This document shows positions 35,247-44,573 of a stretch of 64,000 nt of DNA, piece by piece. Each line of letters starts with the position of its first letter. Position 1 is the stretch's first letter. Location of the stretch: assembly GCA_947491945.1 (NCBI GenBank), contig CANLLN010000003.1, forward strand, positions 124,001 through 188,000, given 5' to 3'. This stretch comes from an uncultured Carboxylicivirga sp. GTDB taxonomy: Bacteria > Bacteroidota > Bacteroidia > Bacteroidales > Marinilabiliaceae. The position numbers and the translations under genes were made by a program. Under the pieces are notes generated by a model. That model did not search any database. It was not told where the DNA came from and saw only the letters and a program-made list of their open reading frames with translations.

Positions 35247-37060
35247 TAACGTTTTATCTGGTTTTCAAGTTGACTGATGGTGGCAATGGTTTGCTTGTAT
35301 AGCTTATCCATCTCACCGGTACCCGATGCCGGTGCATAACGGGCAAATTCGCAGGTGTCCAGGATACTCATAATCTCGTGGATTACTGTATCCGACACAT
35401 TTGACTGACTTAGTACCTCGCCCGCATTATCCTTCGACAGTTCGCTGAGTGGAAGGGATAGCTTATCACTCAAATAGCCCCATAGTGCTCGTAGAACTTC
35501 CTCATAAAAGGCCTCTTTTTCGCCTGTTTTTAAGAAGTGAGCCGCTTTTTTAAGTCGTTTGATGGCCACTTTATTGGCCTTCTTAGTTCTCATCAGCGTA
35601 GCATTGGCATTTTCTTTCATACGCTTTTGGTTGATGATGAACAAGAGAATGAAAAGGGACAGGGGCACAAGTAAAGACAAGTAAAAGCTGAGGCTGCCCA
35701 TAAAGAAGGTGCCGATGGGCTTCAGTTGTGTCTTATCTGTTTTGATAAAGCGGATGTCTTTCCCAATAAATTTCACATTCTCCTTGGTAACATTGGCGCG
35801 CACAATACCGCTTGTACCGGCTTGCTCACCCTCACCTTTTTCCACTGTAATAGTGATGGGATCCGATGCCTGTGTTTGATAACTGCCTTTGGCCGGATCG
35901 AAGTAGCTGAAGGTAATGGGGGCTATGGTGAAAGTACCGGCATGACGCGGGATCATCAGGTATTCGTAGGTCTTTGAACCCTTCATGCCCCGTGCAGTAT
36001 TGTTGATGTCGTTGTTTATTTTGGCATCGAAATCATCAAAATCGGCCGGGAACTTAATCTCCGGCTCCTCAATAAACTTATGGTTACCGGTTCCGCTGAC
36101 CACAACCGTTAGGGTAACGCCATCGTTAACACCTACTTGGGTTTTGTTAACCCTGGCTTCCATATTGAGCTGCCCTACGCCGCCGGTATAGCCTTTGGGG
36201 CGATTGCCGGGCAGTGGCTTTACCTGAATAGTGATGGGTTTTGACTTCACCCGCTTTTTCACCGTGCGATAATTCGACTCAAAGAAATCATCGAAAATAC
36301 TGCGGGAGCGGCTGCGAGCCACGCGCTGACGCACCATAAACTCTATTTCAGTGGGTTCAATTTCCAGGCGTCCGCTTTTTTGCGGAAAGAGAAGTTTCTG
36401 CTCGTAGACTCCCACGTTGTATGTGCGTCCTTTCACATTTTCCATGGTCCAGGAGATGCCTTCCTTCCCTTTTAATTCCTGCGTGATAAAAGCAGCCAGC
36501 TCGGGCTGCTTAATGTCCGAAAGACCATCGAGCTGCACTTTGGTGTATATTTTGGTGGTCAGCACCAGCGATTCGCCCTGGTAAACATTCTTTTTCGATG
36601 GTGTTACCGTGATAAACAGGTCATCATCATCGGGGGCACTGCCGCTTGCTTCAGTCGATTGATTGTGTGGGCGGGCATCGCCTTTCACCACTTTTATACT
36701 AATGGCATTGGATTCCACCTTTTTATCATCCACTTTTATAGTGGCGGGCGGTAGGGTGTACTGTCCTTCCTTTAATGCCTTTAGGATAAAGGTAAAAGTG
36801 TAGGAAGTTTCGCGAGATACCTGCCCGTTAATAATTGAGGTGCTGGTGGAGTAGGAGGTACTGGGACCCATCAGAATCTGAAAATCCTGCAGGGCTGGCA
36901 GTCGTATGTCGCTACCTTCCTTGTTAAGGGTATATACCAGCTGAAATTTATCGCCTACTGCCACTGCGGACTGGGCCCTACCGGTAAAGCTAACATCCTG
37001 TGCTTTGCCCGGTATCAGGCCGGCGGCAAATAGTAATATGGATAGAATAAAGAGTCGCAT
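35246..37060 (-). CDS. batD: BatD, oxygen-tolerance membrane protein
   Basis: The 604-residue protein has a signal peptide (cut near PGKAQ), a long periplasmic part of repeated beta domains (about 25-430; PF13584-type BatD) and a membrane helix (~445-465, SFYLSLLVPLSLFILLFI), then a cytosolic helical tail. A motif GTFTIAPITFSYFDP is typical of BatD. In the operon it sits between batC (33 nt gap) and batE (1 nt overlap). Its task is presumed to be at the envelope with the VWA proteins BatA and BatB. Confidence 0.93.
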   Translation of the reverse strand: MRLFILSILLFAAGLIPGKAQDVSFTGRAQSAVAVGDKFQLVYTLNKEGSDIRLPALQDFQILMGPSTSYSTSTSIINGQVSRETSYTFTFILKALKEGQYTLPPATIKVDDKKVESNAISIKVVKGDARPHNQSTEASGSAPDDDDLFITVTPSKKNVYQGESLVLTTKIYTKVQLDGLSDIKQPELAAFITQELKGKEGISWTMENVKGRTYNVGVYEQKLLFPQKSGRLEIEPTEIEFMVRQRVARSRSRSIFDDFFESNYRTVKKRVKSKPITIQVKPLPGNRPKGYTGGVGQLNMEARVNKTQVGVNDGVTLTVVVSGTGNHKFIEEPEIKFPADFDDFDAKINNDINNTARGMKGSKTYEYLMIPRHAGTFTIAPITFSYFDPAKGSYQTQASDPITITVEKGEGEQAGTSGIVRANVTKENVKFIGKDIRFIKTDKTQLKPIGTFFMGSLSFYLSLLVPLSLFILLFIINQKRMKENANATLMRTKKANKVAIKRLKKAAHFLKTGEKEAFYEEVLRALWGYLSDKLSLPLSELSKDNAGEVLSQSNVSDTVIHEIMSILDTCEFARYAPASGTGEMDKLYKQTIATISQLENQIKR

Positions 37061-37093
37061 ATTGTATGTTCATTTTTTGCAAAAATAGTACTT

Positions 37094-38059
37094 CTACCAG
37101 TTTTTCTCCTTTTTTGTTTGCTGAGCGGCACGCGCTTTTCGTAATTTCTCCTGCAGTTCGTTCTCATCCTGCTGAATAGCATTGAGCAAACGCTGTGCAT
37201 CTTCCTTCGACATTTGTTCGGGAGGTGTTTGCTGTTGTTGCTGCTGCTGATTTTGATTCTGCTTGGGAGGCTGCTCATCCTTGTCGGGCGTTCCATCGTT
37301 GTTGGAGTCCAGATCGCGATAATCAGGTGTGCCATCTTTATCAGTATCCTGCGGGTTCTGCGGATCCTGGCCGGCTTCCTGTTTATCAGGGCGTCCGTCA
37401 TTATCCGAGTCTTCATCCTGATAATCGGGTATTCCATCCTTATCGGTGTCCTGATTTTTATTGGGGCGTCCCTGGTTATCCTGTTGTTCCTTTTCATCGG
37501 GTATGCCATCGCCGTCAGAATCTTGTTGCTGTTGGTTTTGCTGTTGATTCTGGTTCTGATCCTGGTTCTGATTTTGCTGATCCTTGTTTTGATCTTTGTT
37601 CTGCTGCTGATCCTGATTTTTTTGTTGCTCCAGCATCTTCTGTACGGCAATCAGGTTATAGCGTGTGTCATGATCCTCGGGATTGTTGCGCAGGGCATTT
37701 TTATAGGCCTCCAGGCTTTCGGGTAGCTTTTGCATGGCAAAGTAGCTATTGCCCATGTTGTGATACACCTGTGCCAGACGCTCAGGGTCTTTTTCGGTTC
37801 CGGCTAATATCTGAAACTGATCCAGTGCTTCACCGTATTTCTCCTGCTTAAATAGTGCATCTCCCAGGTTAAACTGTGCCTCGAAGGAGTCACCTGCCTT
37901 ATCCAAGGCCTTGCGGTACTCAATCTCGGACTCCAGAAATGCTGAATCGGCAAAATGACTGTTGCCACTTCGAATAAACTTACGCTCATTCTGCGCCTCA
38001 ACGGTGAGTGCAGCGCTAAGTAAGGCAGCGAAAAGAAGTGTATATTTAATATTGATCAT
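37094..38059 (-). CDS. batC: BatC, TPR protein with thrombospondin type 3-like calcium repeats
   Basis: The 321-residue protein has a signal peptide (cut near VEAQN), three TPR repeats (~25-135), a low-complexity Gln/Asn/Asp linker (~150-180) and four Asp-rich calcium-binding repeats of thrombospondin type 3 kind: DSDGDGIPD, DTDKDGIPD, DSDNDGRPD, DTDKDGTPD, and a fifth weaker DSNNDGTPD. The C-terminus is another Gln-rich stretch and a charged helix. BatC of Bacteroides has TPRs; the calcium repeats are an addition to check. It starts 6 nt after the batB stop on the minus strand. Confidence 0.9.
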   Translation of the reverse strand: MINIKYTLLFAALLSAALTVEAQNERKFIRSGNSHFADSAFLESEIEYRKALDKAGDSFEAQFNLGDALFKQEKYGEALDQFQILAGTEKDPERLAQVYHNMGNSYFAMQKLPESLEAYKNALRNNPEDHDTRYNLIAVQKMLEQQKNQDQQQNKDQNKDQQNQNQDQNQNQQQNQQQQDSDGDGIPDEKEQQDNQGRPNKNQDTDKDGIPDYQDEDSDNDGRPDKQEAGQDPQNPQDTDKDGTPDYRDLDSNNDGTPDKDEQPPKQNQNQQQQQQQTPPEQMSKEDAQRLLNAIQQDENELQEKLRKARAAQQTKKEKNW

Positions 38060-38065
38060 AGCTAC

Positions 38066-39115
38066 TTATTCTTTTTCGTTTTTCACCTCAAAAATATTGA
38101 TGTGCTTCAATCGACGGTTTTTGCGCTCCAGTATTAAGAACTCTGCGATAATAAGCAAGAGCGCCAGTGCAGCAAAATATTGAAACTGATCGTCGTAATC
38201 GGTATATACCTTGGCTTCCAGCTCAGACTTTTCCAGCTGGCTCAATTCGTCCACCAAGTTATTGATGCCGTTGCGTATGTTGTTGGCCGGAATGTAGGCA
38301 CCATTGGCCGTGATGGCTACTTTCTGCAAGGTGGCCTCATCCAGTTTGGAAATCACCACATTGCCGTTACGGTCTTTCATGAAATCATTGCTGCGACCGC
38401 CGGCTACCGGGATTGGCGCTCCCTTGGGCAGCCCCATTCCTACGGTATAAATTTTAATGTTATTCTCGGCTGCCATCTGTGCTGCTGTTATGGGGTCGTC
38501 CTCATGGTTCTCACCATCGGTAATGACAATAATGGCACGGTTCACATCTTCCTGGTCGGTAAACGACTGTATTCCTTTGTGGATAGCTGCTCCAATGGCC
38601 GTTCCCTGCGTACCTACTATATCGGTATTAATGGAGTTGAGAAACATCTTGGCCGATGGGTAGTCGGTGGTGATGGGTAGCTGTACATAAGCCTCGCCGG
38701 CAAATACGATAAAGCCCACGCGATCGTTATGCAGTTTATCGATAAGTCGGGATATAGCGCGTTTGGCGCGCTCCAGGCGGTTGGGCTCTATGTCCTGCGC
38801 CATCATACTGTTGGACACGTCCAGTGCGACAATTAGCTCAATACCTTTTCGCTTAACAGTCTGTAGCTTACTGCCATACTGAGGCCCGGCAATGGTGAGT
38901 ATCAGCATTACAAACGCCACCAGCAGTATATAAAACTTTATGGTAGGCCGCTTGAAAGACACATTGGGCATCAGTTCATTGAGTAGCTCGGTGTTGCCAA
39001 ATTCAGCCAGTGCCTTCTTGCGTCGTCGCGCCAGAAACAAATGGATAAAGGCCAGTGCCGGTATCAGCAAAAGCAGAAATAAAGCATCCGGATGTTCAAA
39101 CCTGAATATATTCAT
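38066..39115 (-). CDS. batB: BatB, VWA-domain aerotolerance protein
   Basis: The 349-residue protein has two N-terminal membrane helices (~10-30 and 60-78), a von Willebrand A domain (~90-290) with intact MIDAS DVSNS (Asp99, Ser101, Ser103) and a C-terminal membrane helix (~310-330). It resembles BatA throughout, showing ancient duplication. VWA domains bind proteins through a divalent metal. It lies between batA (28 nt) and batC (6 nt). Confidence 0.94.
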   Translation of the reverse strand: MNIFRFEHPDALFLLLLIPALAFIHLFLARRRKKALAEFGNTELLNELMPNVSFKRPTIKFYILLVAFVMLILTIAGPQYGSKLQTVKRKGIELIVALDVSNSMMAQDIEPNRLERAKRAISRLIDKLHNDRVGFIVFAGEAYVQLPITTDYPSAKMFLNSINTDIVGTQGTAIGAAIHKGIQSFTDQEDVNRAIIVITDGENHEDDPITAAQMAAENNIKIYTVGMGLPKGAPIPVAGGRSNDFMKDRNGNVVISKLDEATLQKVAITANGAYIPANNIRNGINNLVDELSQLEKSELEAKVYTDYDDQFQYFAALALLLIIAEFLILERKNRRLKHINIFEVKNEKE

Positions 39116-39143
39116 TTTACTATTTTCTTTTCAACAATTATCA

Positions 39144-40139
39144 CTAGGGTAAATTACGGAATACTGTGCTTCTCAGGAATATCTCCATCATCAGGAAGAG
39201 GCCGGCAAAAGCTGCGAACCACCAATATTCCTCTTTACGTTTGGTGTATTCGCGCACTTCGATGCGCGTTTTCTCCAGTTGGTCAATCTCCTCATAGATC
39301 TCCGTTAATTTCTGCTCGTCAGTGGCTCTGAAATATTTACCATCGGTCATATCGGCAATGCCCTGCAGTAACTCTTCATCAATGTTAACTTCCACCTGCT
39401 GATATTGTTTGCCAAACACTGTTTGCATGGGATAGGGTGCCATGCCGTTGGTGCCTACGCCAATGGTATACACGCGTACACCAAAGGTTTTAGCAATTTC
39501 AGCGGCTGTCATGGGTGCTATTTCGCCCCGGTTATTTTCTCCGTCGGTGAGCAGGATAATGACCTTGCTTTTTGCCTGACTGTCCTTGATGCGCTGCACG
39601 GCAGTGGCCAGCCCCATACCAATGGCTGTCCCGTCTTCCAAAAGGCCGGGCTGAATATCCTTAAACAGGTTTTGCAATACCTGATGGTCAGTGGTTAGTG
39701 GGCACTGCGTAAAGCTCTCGGCTGCATATATCACCAGACCGATTTTATCGTTGGGACGCCCTTTAATAAAGTCGGCAGCCACCACTTTAGCAGCCTCCAG
39801 ACGATTGGGCTTAAAGTCCTCGGCCATCATACTGCCCGAAATATCCAGCGCCATTACAATGTCAATACCTTCGATATTTTCATCTCGAAAGCTATTGCTC
39901 GACTGGGGGCGTGCCAACACGGTAATGAGCAGAATGATGCTGATTACACGAAAGGCAAAGAGAAGGTGCCTGAGGTACACCTTTTTGGAAACAGGTGCCT
40001 GTGCAAAACCGCGCAGGGTGGATATTTTAAGCGATGCCTGCATGCTTTTCTGCTTCCACACATACCAGGCAATATAGGCTGGCACAATTAGCAGGAGCCA
40101 GAAAAAATAAGGCTGCGTAAATGTTATATCGTTGATCAT
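39144..40139 (-). CDS. batA: BatA, VWA-domain aerotolerance protein
   Basis: The 331-residue protein has the BatA N-terminal region (two membrane helices within residues 10-78, with RPQSS after the second), a VWA domain with MIDAS DISGS (Asp99, Ser101, Ser103), the conserved VIYAAESFTQCPLTTDH segment, and a last membrane helix near the C-terminus. It is placed 14 nt after the upstream membrane-protein gene and 28 nt before batB. Confidence 0.95.
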   Translation of the reverse strand: MINDITFTQPYFFWLLLIVPAYIAWYVWKQKSMQASLKISTLRGFAQAPVSKKVYLRHLLFAFRVISIILLITVLARPQSSNSFRDENIEGIDIVMALDISGSMMAEDFKPNRLEAAKVVAADFIKGRPNDKIGLVIYAAESFTQCPLTTDHQVLQNLFKDIQPGLLEDGTAIGMGLATAVQRIKDSQAKSKVIILLTDGENNRGEIAPMTAAEIAKTFGVRVYTIGVGTNGMAPYPMQTVFGKQYQQVEVNIDEELLQGIADMTDGKYFRATDEQKLTEIYEEIDQLEKTRIEVREYTKRKEEYWWFAAFAGLFLMMEIFLRSTVFRNLP

Positions 40140-40153
40140 TGCTTGCTCTCGTT

Positions 40154-41176
40154 TTAGTCTTTTACTGTCGCTTGTTCTTCCTCTTTTTGAAGCAGGGCTT
40201 CTTTCTCTTCCTCAAGGGATTTTATAGCCTCTTCCTTTGTTTGATTCACAAAGAAATAGGCATTAATCATGCTAAGGTCATTTTCGTCGGGCAGGGGCTC
40301 ATGCTTGGCAAATTTCACCAGGTCGGCCGTACTCAGCAGCTGTTGCAGGTTATCGAGCGACTGTCGGCCGCCTACTTCAACTCCTTTAAAAGCCTCCATA
40401 ATCTCATCGGTGGTCTGTTCCATGGCCCGTATCTCAAAACGCTCCTCTATATAGCGGCGCAGTGTGTCGGTAATGCCCGAGTAATATTCTTTCACCCGGT
40501 GGTGTTGCCATAGCTTCTCCTGCTTTATCTGATCCAGCGCCTCCAGTGCCTTGACGTGAGGCGGAATATAAGGCTCTTCCTTAGTGAACAGCTTCACCGG
40601 CACTTCTTTGCCATAATATTTCAGGATGATAAAAGTGATGATCCCGGCCAGCAGCAGGATACCCAGCACCCACGGCAGATATTTGTACAGCTCCGACAGG
40701 TGAAAAGGTGTATCCATGGGTTGCTTAATGTCTATAATGCCATTTTGTGGATTTACCTCTTCAAAGGGGTTGGCCACCATCAACGCCATGGGCTCTGTTT
40801 GTATGTCAGCGCCCAGTTTTGCTGTTGCCTCCTCAAACACTATGGGCGGAATGTAATGCAAACCACTGTCGAAAGAGGTGATGCGGAAGCGCTGCTCGAT
40901 AAGTAGTCTTCCGTTATCGCGGTTGATGGTGTCTGGCTCGCTAAAATCTACGATCTCAATGCTTTTGGTGATCGTGTCGGTCAGCAATGGAAAGGCCAAG
41001 TCGACATCTTGCGGCTGACTCAGCTGCAGGAGAAGGTCAATCTGTCCGCCGATAAATATAACGCTTGAATCCATGCTTGCTGAGGCTGTTACGTTTTGTG
41101 CCCGGGCAGCCGTACTGCCCAGGAGTGCCATTAACAAGGCCAGCAGCATGTAATATTTATGTCTAATACTCTTCAT
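40154..41176 (-). CDS. Bat-operon membrane protein of unknown function
   Basis: The 340-residue protein has a signal peptide (cut near ARAQN), a periplasmic beta-domain (~25-165) resembling the beta domains of BatD, one membrane helix (~170-190, LPWVLGILLLAGIITFIIL) and a cytosolic helical part ending in a charged Glu/Lys coil. A gene of this kind is usually found between the DUF58 and batA genes in Bacteroidetes. It starts directly after the DUF58 stop (no gap), so translation may be coupled. The function is not known; it likely belongs to the same envelope complex. Confidence 0.87.
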   Translation of the reverse strand: MKSIRHKYYMLLALLMALLGSTAARAQNVTASASMDSSVIFIGGQIDLLLQLSQPQDVDLAFPLLTDTITKSIEIVDFSEPDTINRDNGRLLIEQRFRITSFDSGLHYIPPIVFEEATAKLGADIQTEPMALMVANPFEEVNPQNGIIDIKQPMDTPFHLSELYKYLPWVLGILLLAGIITFIILKYYGKEVPVKLFTKEEPYIPPHVKALEALDQIKQEKLWQHHRVKEYYSGITDTLRRYIEERFEIRAMEQTTDEIMEAFKGVEVGGRQSLDNLQQLLSTADLVKFAKHEPLPDENDLSMINAYFFVNQTKEEAIKSLEEEKEALLQKEEEQATVKD

Positions 41177-42043
41177 CTAAATACGTTTTTTAAACAAGGC
41201 GATCAATGCTTTCACATAGTCCTCATCGGTGCGCACCGATACGTTATCCACTCCACACTTGCTAAAAAGGGTGCGCGTTTCCGCATCGGTTTGTAGCCAC
41301 CACTTACGGTAGGCCTCCCGCACCACTTTATTGGATGTGTCGGCCCAATGGTACTGTCCTGTTTCGGCATCTTTCAGTTTAATCATGCCAATGGAAGGAA
41401 GTTCTGTTTCGCGCTGGTCGTATACCTTCAGCGCCACCACATCGTGCTTTTGGTTGGCAATCTTCAGGGCATCCTCAAAGTTATCATCAATAAAATCGGA
41501 GATGATAAAGGCAGTACAACGCTTTTTAATGGCGTTGGTAAGGTACTTCAGCGCTTCCGATATATTGGTCTCGCGGTGCCCCGGTGTGAAGGTGATAAAC
41601 TCTCGTATTATATGCAGTATATGCTTACGCCCTTTCTTGGGTGGGATAAATTTTTCTATCCGGTCGCTGAAAAAGATAACCCCAATCTTATCATTATTCT
41701 GAATGGCTGAGAATGCCAACACGGCGGCAATCTCTGTAATTACATTCTTTTTGGATTTGAAGGAGGTACCAAACTCGCGCGATCCAGATACATCAATCAT
41801 TAAGAGCACCGTCAGCTCACGCTCCTCCTCAAACACCTTAATGTAGGGATGATTAAAACGTGCTGTTACATTCCAGTCGATATTACGGATGTCGTCGCCA
41901 TACTGATACTCGCGCACCTCGCTAAAGGTCATACCGCGCCCTTTAAACGCCGAGTGATACTCGCCGGCAAAAATATTGGCCGACAAGCCCCGGGTTTTTA
42001 TCTCTATCTGACGTACCTTTTTTAATAAATCAGTTGCTTCCAA
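41177..42043 (-). CDS. DUF58-domain protein (VWA-like)
   Basis: The 288-residue protein contains the DUF58 motif YQYGDDIRNIDWNVTARF (~47-64) and a VWA-like fold with a MIDAS-type stretch LLMIDVSGSREFGT. It has no membrane segment. DUF58 proteins regularly partner with MoxR ATPases; together they are thought to act as a chaperone or metal-insertion unit for the VWA proteins. It lies between moxR (80 nt gap) and the membrane protein gene (no gap). Confidence 0.94.
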   Translation of the reverse strand: MEATDLLKKVRQIEIKTRGLSANIFAGEYHSAFKGRGMTFSEVREYQYGDDIRNIDWNVTARFNHPYIKVFEEERELTVLLMIDVSGSREFGTSFKSKKNVITEIAAVLAFSAIQNNDKIGVIFFSDRIEKFIPPKKGRKHILHIIREFITFTPGHRETNISEALKYLTNAIKKRCTAFIISDFIDDNFEDALKIANQKHDVVALKVYDQRETELPSIGMIKLKDAETGQYHWADTSNKVVREAYRKWWLQTDAETRTLFSKCGVDNVSVRTDEDYVKALIALFKKRI

Positions 42044-42123
42044 TCTAATAGGTTTAGATGTTATACAAAATATTTGTTTGTAAAAGGAAGCTAATAGCTT
42101 TTAGCTAATAGCCAACAGCTTAA

Positions 42124-43119
42124 TTAAGGCACTTCAACCTGGTTAAGGATTTCGCTGATGATCTCTTCCGATGTAATATTGTTGGCCTCCGCTTCGTAAG
42201 AAAGGCCTATGCGATGGCGCAGAATATCGTGACAGATGGCTCTCACATCTTCGGGAATTACATAGCCACGACGCTTGATAAAGGCGTAGGCCTTGGAAGC
42301 CATAGACAGGCTGATACTGGCACGGGGTGAGGCACCGTATGAGATCATGTCTTTAAATTTTTCCAGGCCATATTGCTCGGGATAGCGGGTGGCAAAAGTG
42401 ATGTCCACAATGTACTTCTCAATTTTTTCATCCATATACACATCCTTCACCACCTTGCGGGCACGGATGATATCATCGGGTTTGAGTATTGTAGATGCTT
42501 TGGGGAAGGTCTTAGCCAGGTTATGACGAATAATCATTTGTTCCTCTTCCTTCTTGGGATAATCAAGCACCAGCTTTAACATGAAACGGTCTACCTGTGC
42601 TTCGGGAAGTGGATAAGTACCCTCTTGTTCAATGGGGTTTTGTGTGGCCATTACCAGGAAAGGCTCTTCCAGCGGATAGGTTTTTTCGCCAATGGTCACC
42701 TGACGCTCCTGCATGGCTTCGAGCAGGGCGCTCTGCACCTTAGCAGGGGCACGGTTAATCTCATCGGCCAGCACGAAGTTGGTGAAGATAGGTCCTTGCT
42801 TTACAATAAACTCTTCTTTTTTCTGACTGTAAATCATGGTACCCAAGAGGTCGGCAGGTAAAAGGTCGGGCGTAAACTGTATGCGCGAAAATTTAGCATC
42901 GACAATGGTGGCCAGGGTGTTTATGGCAAGGGTCTTGGCCAGTCCGGGAACCCCCTCCAGTAAGATGTGACCATCGGAAAGTAAGCCAATTAGCAGGCCT
43001 TCCACCAGGTGTTTCTGACCCACAATTACTTTGTTCATCTCCAGGGTGAGTAAATCAACAAAAGAGCTCTCTTCCTTAATGCGTTCGTTAATCGCTTTTA
43101 TATCTACGGATTGTTCCAT
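42124..43119 (-). CDS. MoxR-family AAA+ ATPase
   Basis: The 331-residue protein has Walker A GVPGLAKT (56-63), Walker B LADEINR (FVLADEINRAP), the sensor-1 segment MATQNPIEQEGTYPLPEAQVDRF and a C-terminal lid domain. MoxR ATPases act in maturation or regulation of VWA-protein partners. It is the first gene of the eight-gene minus-strand Bat operon. The 5' region (43120-43449) holds the promoter for it and the divergent PHP gene. Confidence 0.96.
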   Translation of the reverse strand: MEQSVDIKAINERIKEESSFVDLLTLEMNKVIVGQKHLVEGLLIGLLSDGHILLEGVPGLAKTLAINTLATIVDAKFSRIQFTPDLLPADLLGTMIYSQKKEEFIVKQGPIFTNFVLADEINRAPAKVQSALLEAMQERQVTIGEKTYPLEEPFLVMATQNPIEQEGTYPLPEAQVDRFMLKLVLDYPKKEEEQMIIRHNLAKTFPKASTILKPDDIIRARKVVKDVYMDEKIEKYIVDITFATRYPEQYGLEKFKDMISYGASPRASISLSMASKAYAFIKRRGYVIPEDVRAICHDILRHRIGLSYEAEANNITSEEIISEILNQVEVP

Positions 43120-43449
43120 GATTATTGTTTTATTATTTTATATTTTTTCCTCTGTTAATTGTAATTCGTGTATTTCAAATAAACACAATATTCGCTTATG
43201 GGAATATTTTCTATTCGTTAATATTTGTTAAGCAGTCCGTATTTTAACCTATCCTTAACTTCTAATTTTTCGCTTTTGCAAGGCTTCACCAGTGATCTAT
43301 TTAAGGGCACTGACAACAAAAATAACAGGATTTTAGGACTATCCACATGTTATCACCCTTGTTTTACCGCCTGTGCGTTCTCATTTACGCTTATGATTGG
43401 CATTTTAAGAAAATATTAACACTTTTGACAGTAATAAAAACAATTTGTA
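43120..43449. other. Divergent regulatory region between moxR and the PHP gene
   Basis: No ORF of note lies in these 330 nt. The DNA is AT-rich and must hold the promoters of the Bat operon (minus) and the PHP phosphatase (plus). Several TTTG-containing boxes (for example CTTTTGACAGTAATAAA near 43423) could be promoter parts, but none is a clear consensus match. Confidence 0.5.
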
Positions 43450-44307
43450 ATGAAGTATTTCAGTTATCACACCCATTCCTTGTTTTGTGATGGGAATGCA
43501 GGAGTGCAAGCCATGTGCGAAAGTGCCATTGAGCAAGGATTAAATGGTCTTGGTTTCGCAAGTCATGCACCATTAATGTTGGATACTTCTTATGCCATGA
43601 AGCTGGAGGATCTGCAAGCTTATGTAGAAGAGTTGGAAAAGTGTCGGCATCTTTTTCAAAACCGCCTTAAGGTCTATCGTGCCTTGGAAGCTGATTATAT
43701 TACAAATGACCTGAGTATTCCTTTTGATATATGGCGTAAGTTAGGACAGCTCGACTATATTATCGGGTCAGTACATTTGGTTAGTAACCCGGACAAGCCC
43801 GGAAAGCTCTGGTTTTTAGATGGACCGTCAAGCAATTACGACAAGGGTATTGCTGAGTGTTTTGATGGAAATGCTCGTTGGGCGGTAGAGCGTTATTATG
43901 CCCAAATAAGGGAAATGGTGCAGACTCAAGAGCCTGATGTGATAGCCCATGTGGATAAGGTGGTGATGAACAATAAAAAGGGCTATTTTGCGGAGATGGA
44001 TACCTGGTATCAGAATGCTTTAGAGGAAACCTTGCAGGTCATTGCTGCATCCTCTGCCATTGTGGAGATAAATACAAGGGGGATTTATCGCGGAAAATAC
44101 AATAGTTGGTTTCCCAATAAACAAGTGATCAGACGCTGTGTAGAGTTGGGTATAGCCCTCACTGTTTCGGTTGATGCACACAGTACGAATGAGTTACGTG
44201 CCGGATTTAAAGAGGCTGTTCTGTATTTGCAGGAAGCAGGCAGTGAAGTTATTAGTGTTTTTGAGCAGGACGGGTGGAAACAAATTCCGATTATTGATGT
44301 TCTTTGA
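43450..44307 (+). CDS. PHP-family phosphoesterase, histidinol-phosphatase-like (HisK/HisJ type)
   Basis: The 285-residue protein opens with the PHP motif HTHS (His7, His9) and carries further metal-ligand segments DYIIGSVHLV, IAHVDKVV and SVDAHS near the C-terminus, as in histidinol-phosphatases of the PHP class (HisK/HisJ). It would remove phosphate from L-histidinol phosphate, in histidine synthesis, in the cytoplasm. No other his gene is near, so another phosphoester substrate is possible. It starts 330 nt from moxR and is followed by a small BFD-like gene on the same strand. Confidence 0.85.
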   Translation: MKYFSYHTHSLFCDGNAGVQAMCESAIEQGLNGLGFASHAPLMLDTSYAMKLEDLQAYVEELEKCRHLFQNRLKVYRALEADYITNDLSIPFDIWRKLGQLDYIIGSVHLVSNPDKPGKLWFLDGPSSNYDKGIAECFDGNARWAVERYYAQIREMVQTQEPDVIAHVDKVVMNNKKGYFAEMDTWYQNALEETLQVIAASSAIVEINTRGIYRGKYNSWFPNKQVIRRCVELGIALTVSVDAHSTNELRAGFKEAVLYLQEAGSEVISVFEQDGWKQIPIIDVL

Positions 44308-44378
44308 GATAAGCGCGCAACTTACAGGAATAATTCTGACAAGACTGCTGCTTTATAAGTACTAAAAAATAATTAACT

Positions 44379-44573
44379 ATGTTTGAAGATAATGATTTTG
44401 TATGTCGGCATATGCGCCTGACAAAGGCTGATATTGTAAAAGTAATACGCGATAAAAATATTATGTCTTTTGAGGCCTTGCAGGACGAAACTGATGTGGC
44501 CACTATCTGTGGCAGCTGCCGCGCCGATATTGAAGAAATACTGGAAGATGAAATAGCACATCGTGAGAGTTAA
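44379..44573 (+). CDS. Small BFD-like [2Fe-2S]-domain protein with Cys-to-His change
   Basis: The 64-residue protein resembles the bacterioferritin-associated ferredoxin-like (BFD) domain: N-terminal metal-ligand motif, helices with VTK-like turn (LTKADIVKVI), then CGSC near the C-terminus. Usual ligands are Cys-x-Cys and Cys-x2-Cys. Here they are Cys9-x-His11 and Cys44-x2-Cys47, so one ligand would be a histidine. It lies 71 nt after the PHP gene. Partner unknown. The short length matches stand-alone BFD proteins. Confidence 0.8.
   Translation: MFEDNDFVCRHMRLTKADIVKVIRDKNIMSFEALQDETDVATICGSCRADIEEILEDEIAHRES

Noticed and set aside
37195-37851. Plus-strand ORFs of 218 and 170 residues opposite batC
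   Set aside because: They reflect the low-complexity, Asp/Gln-rich codons of BatC read in antisense (LLLILILL and similar), not real membrane proteins.
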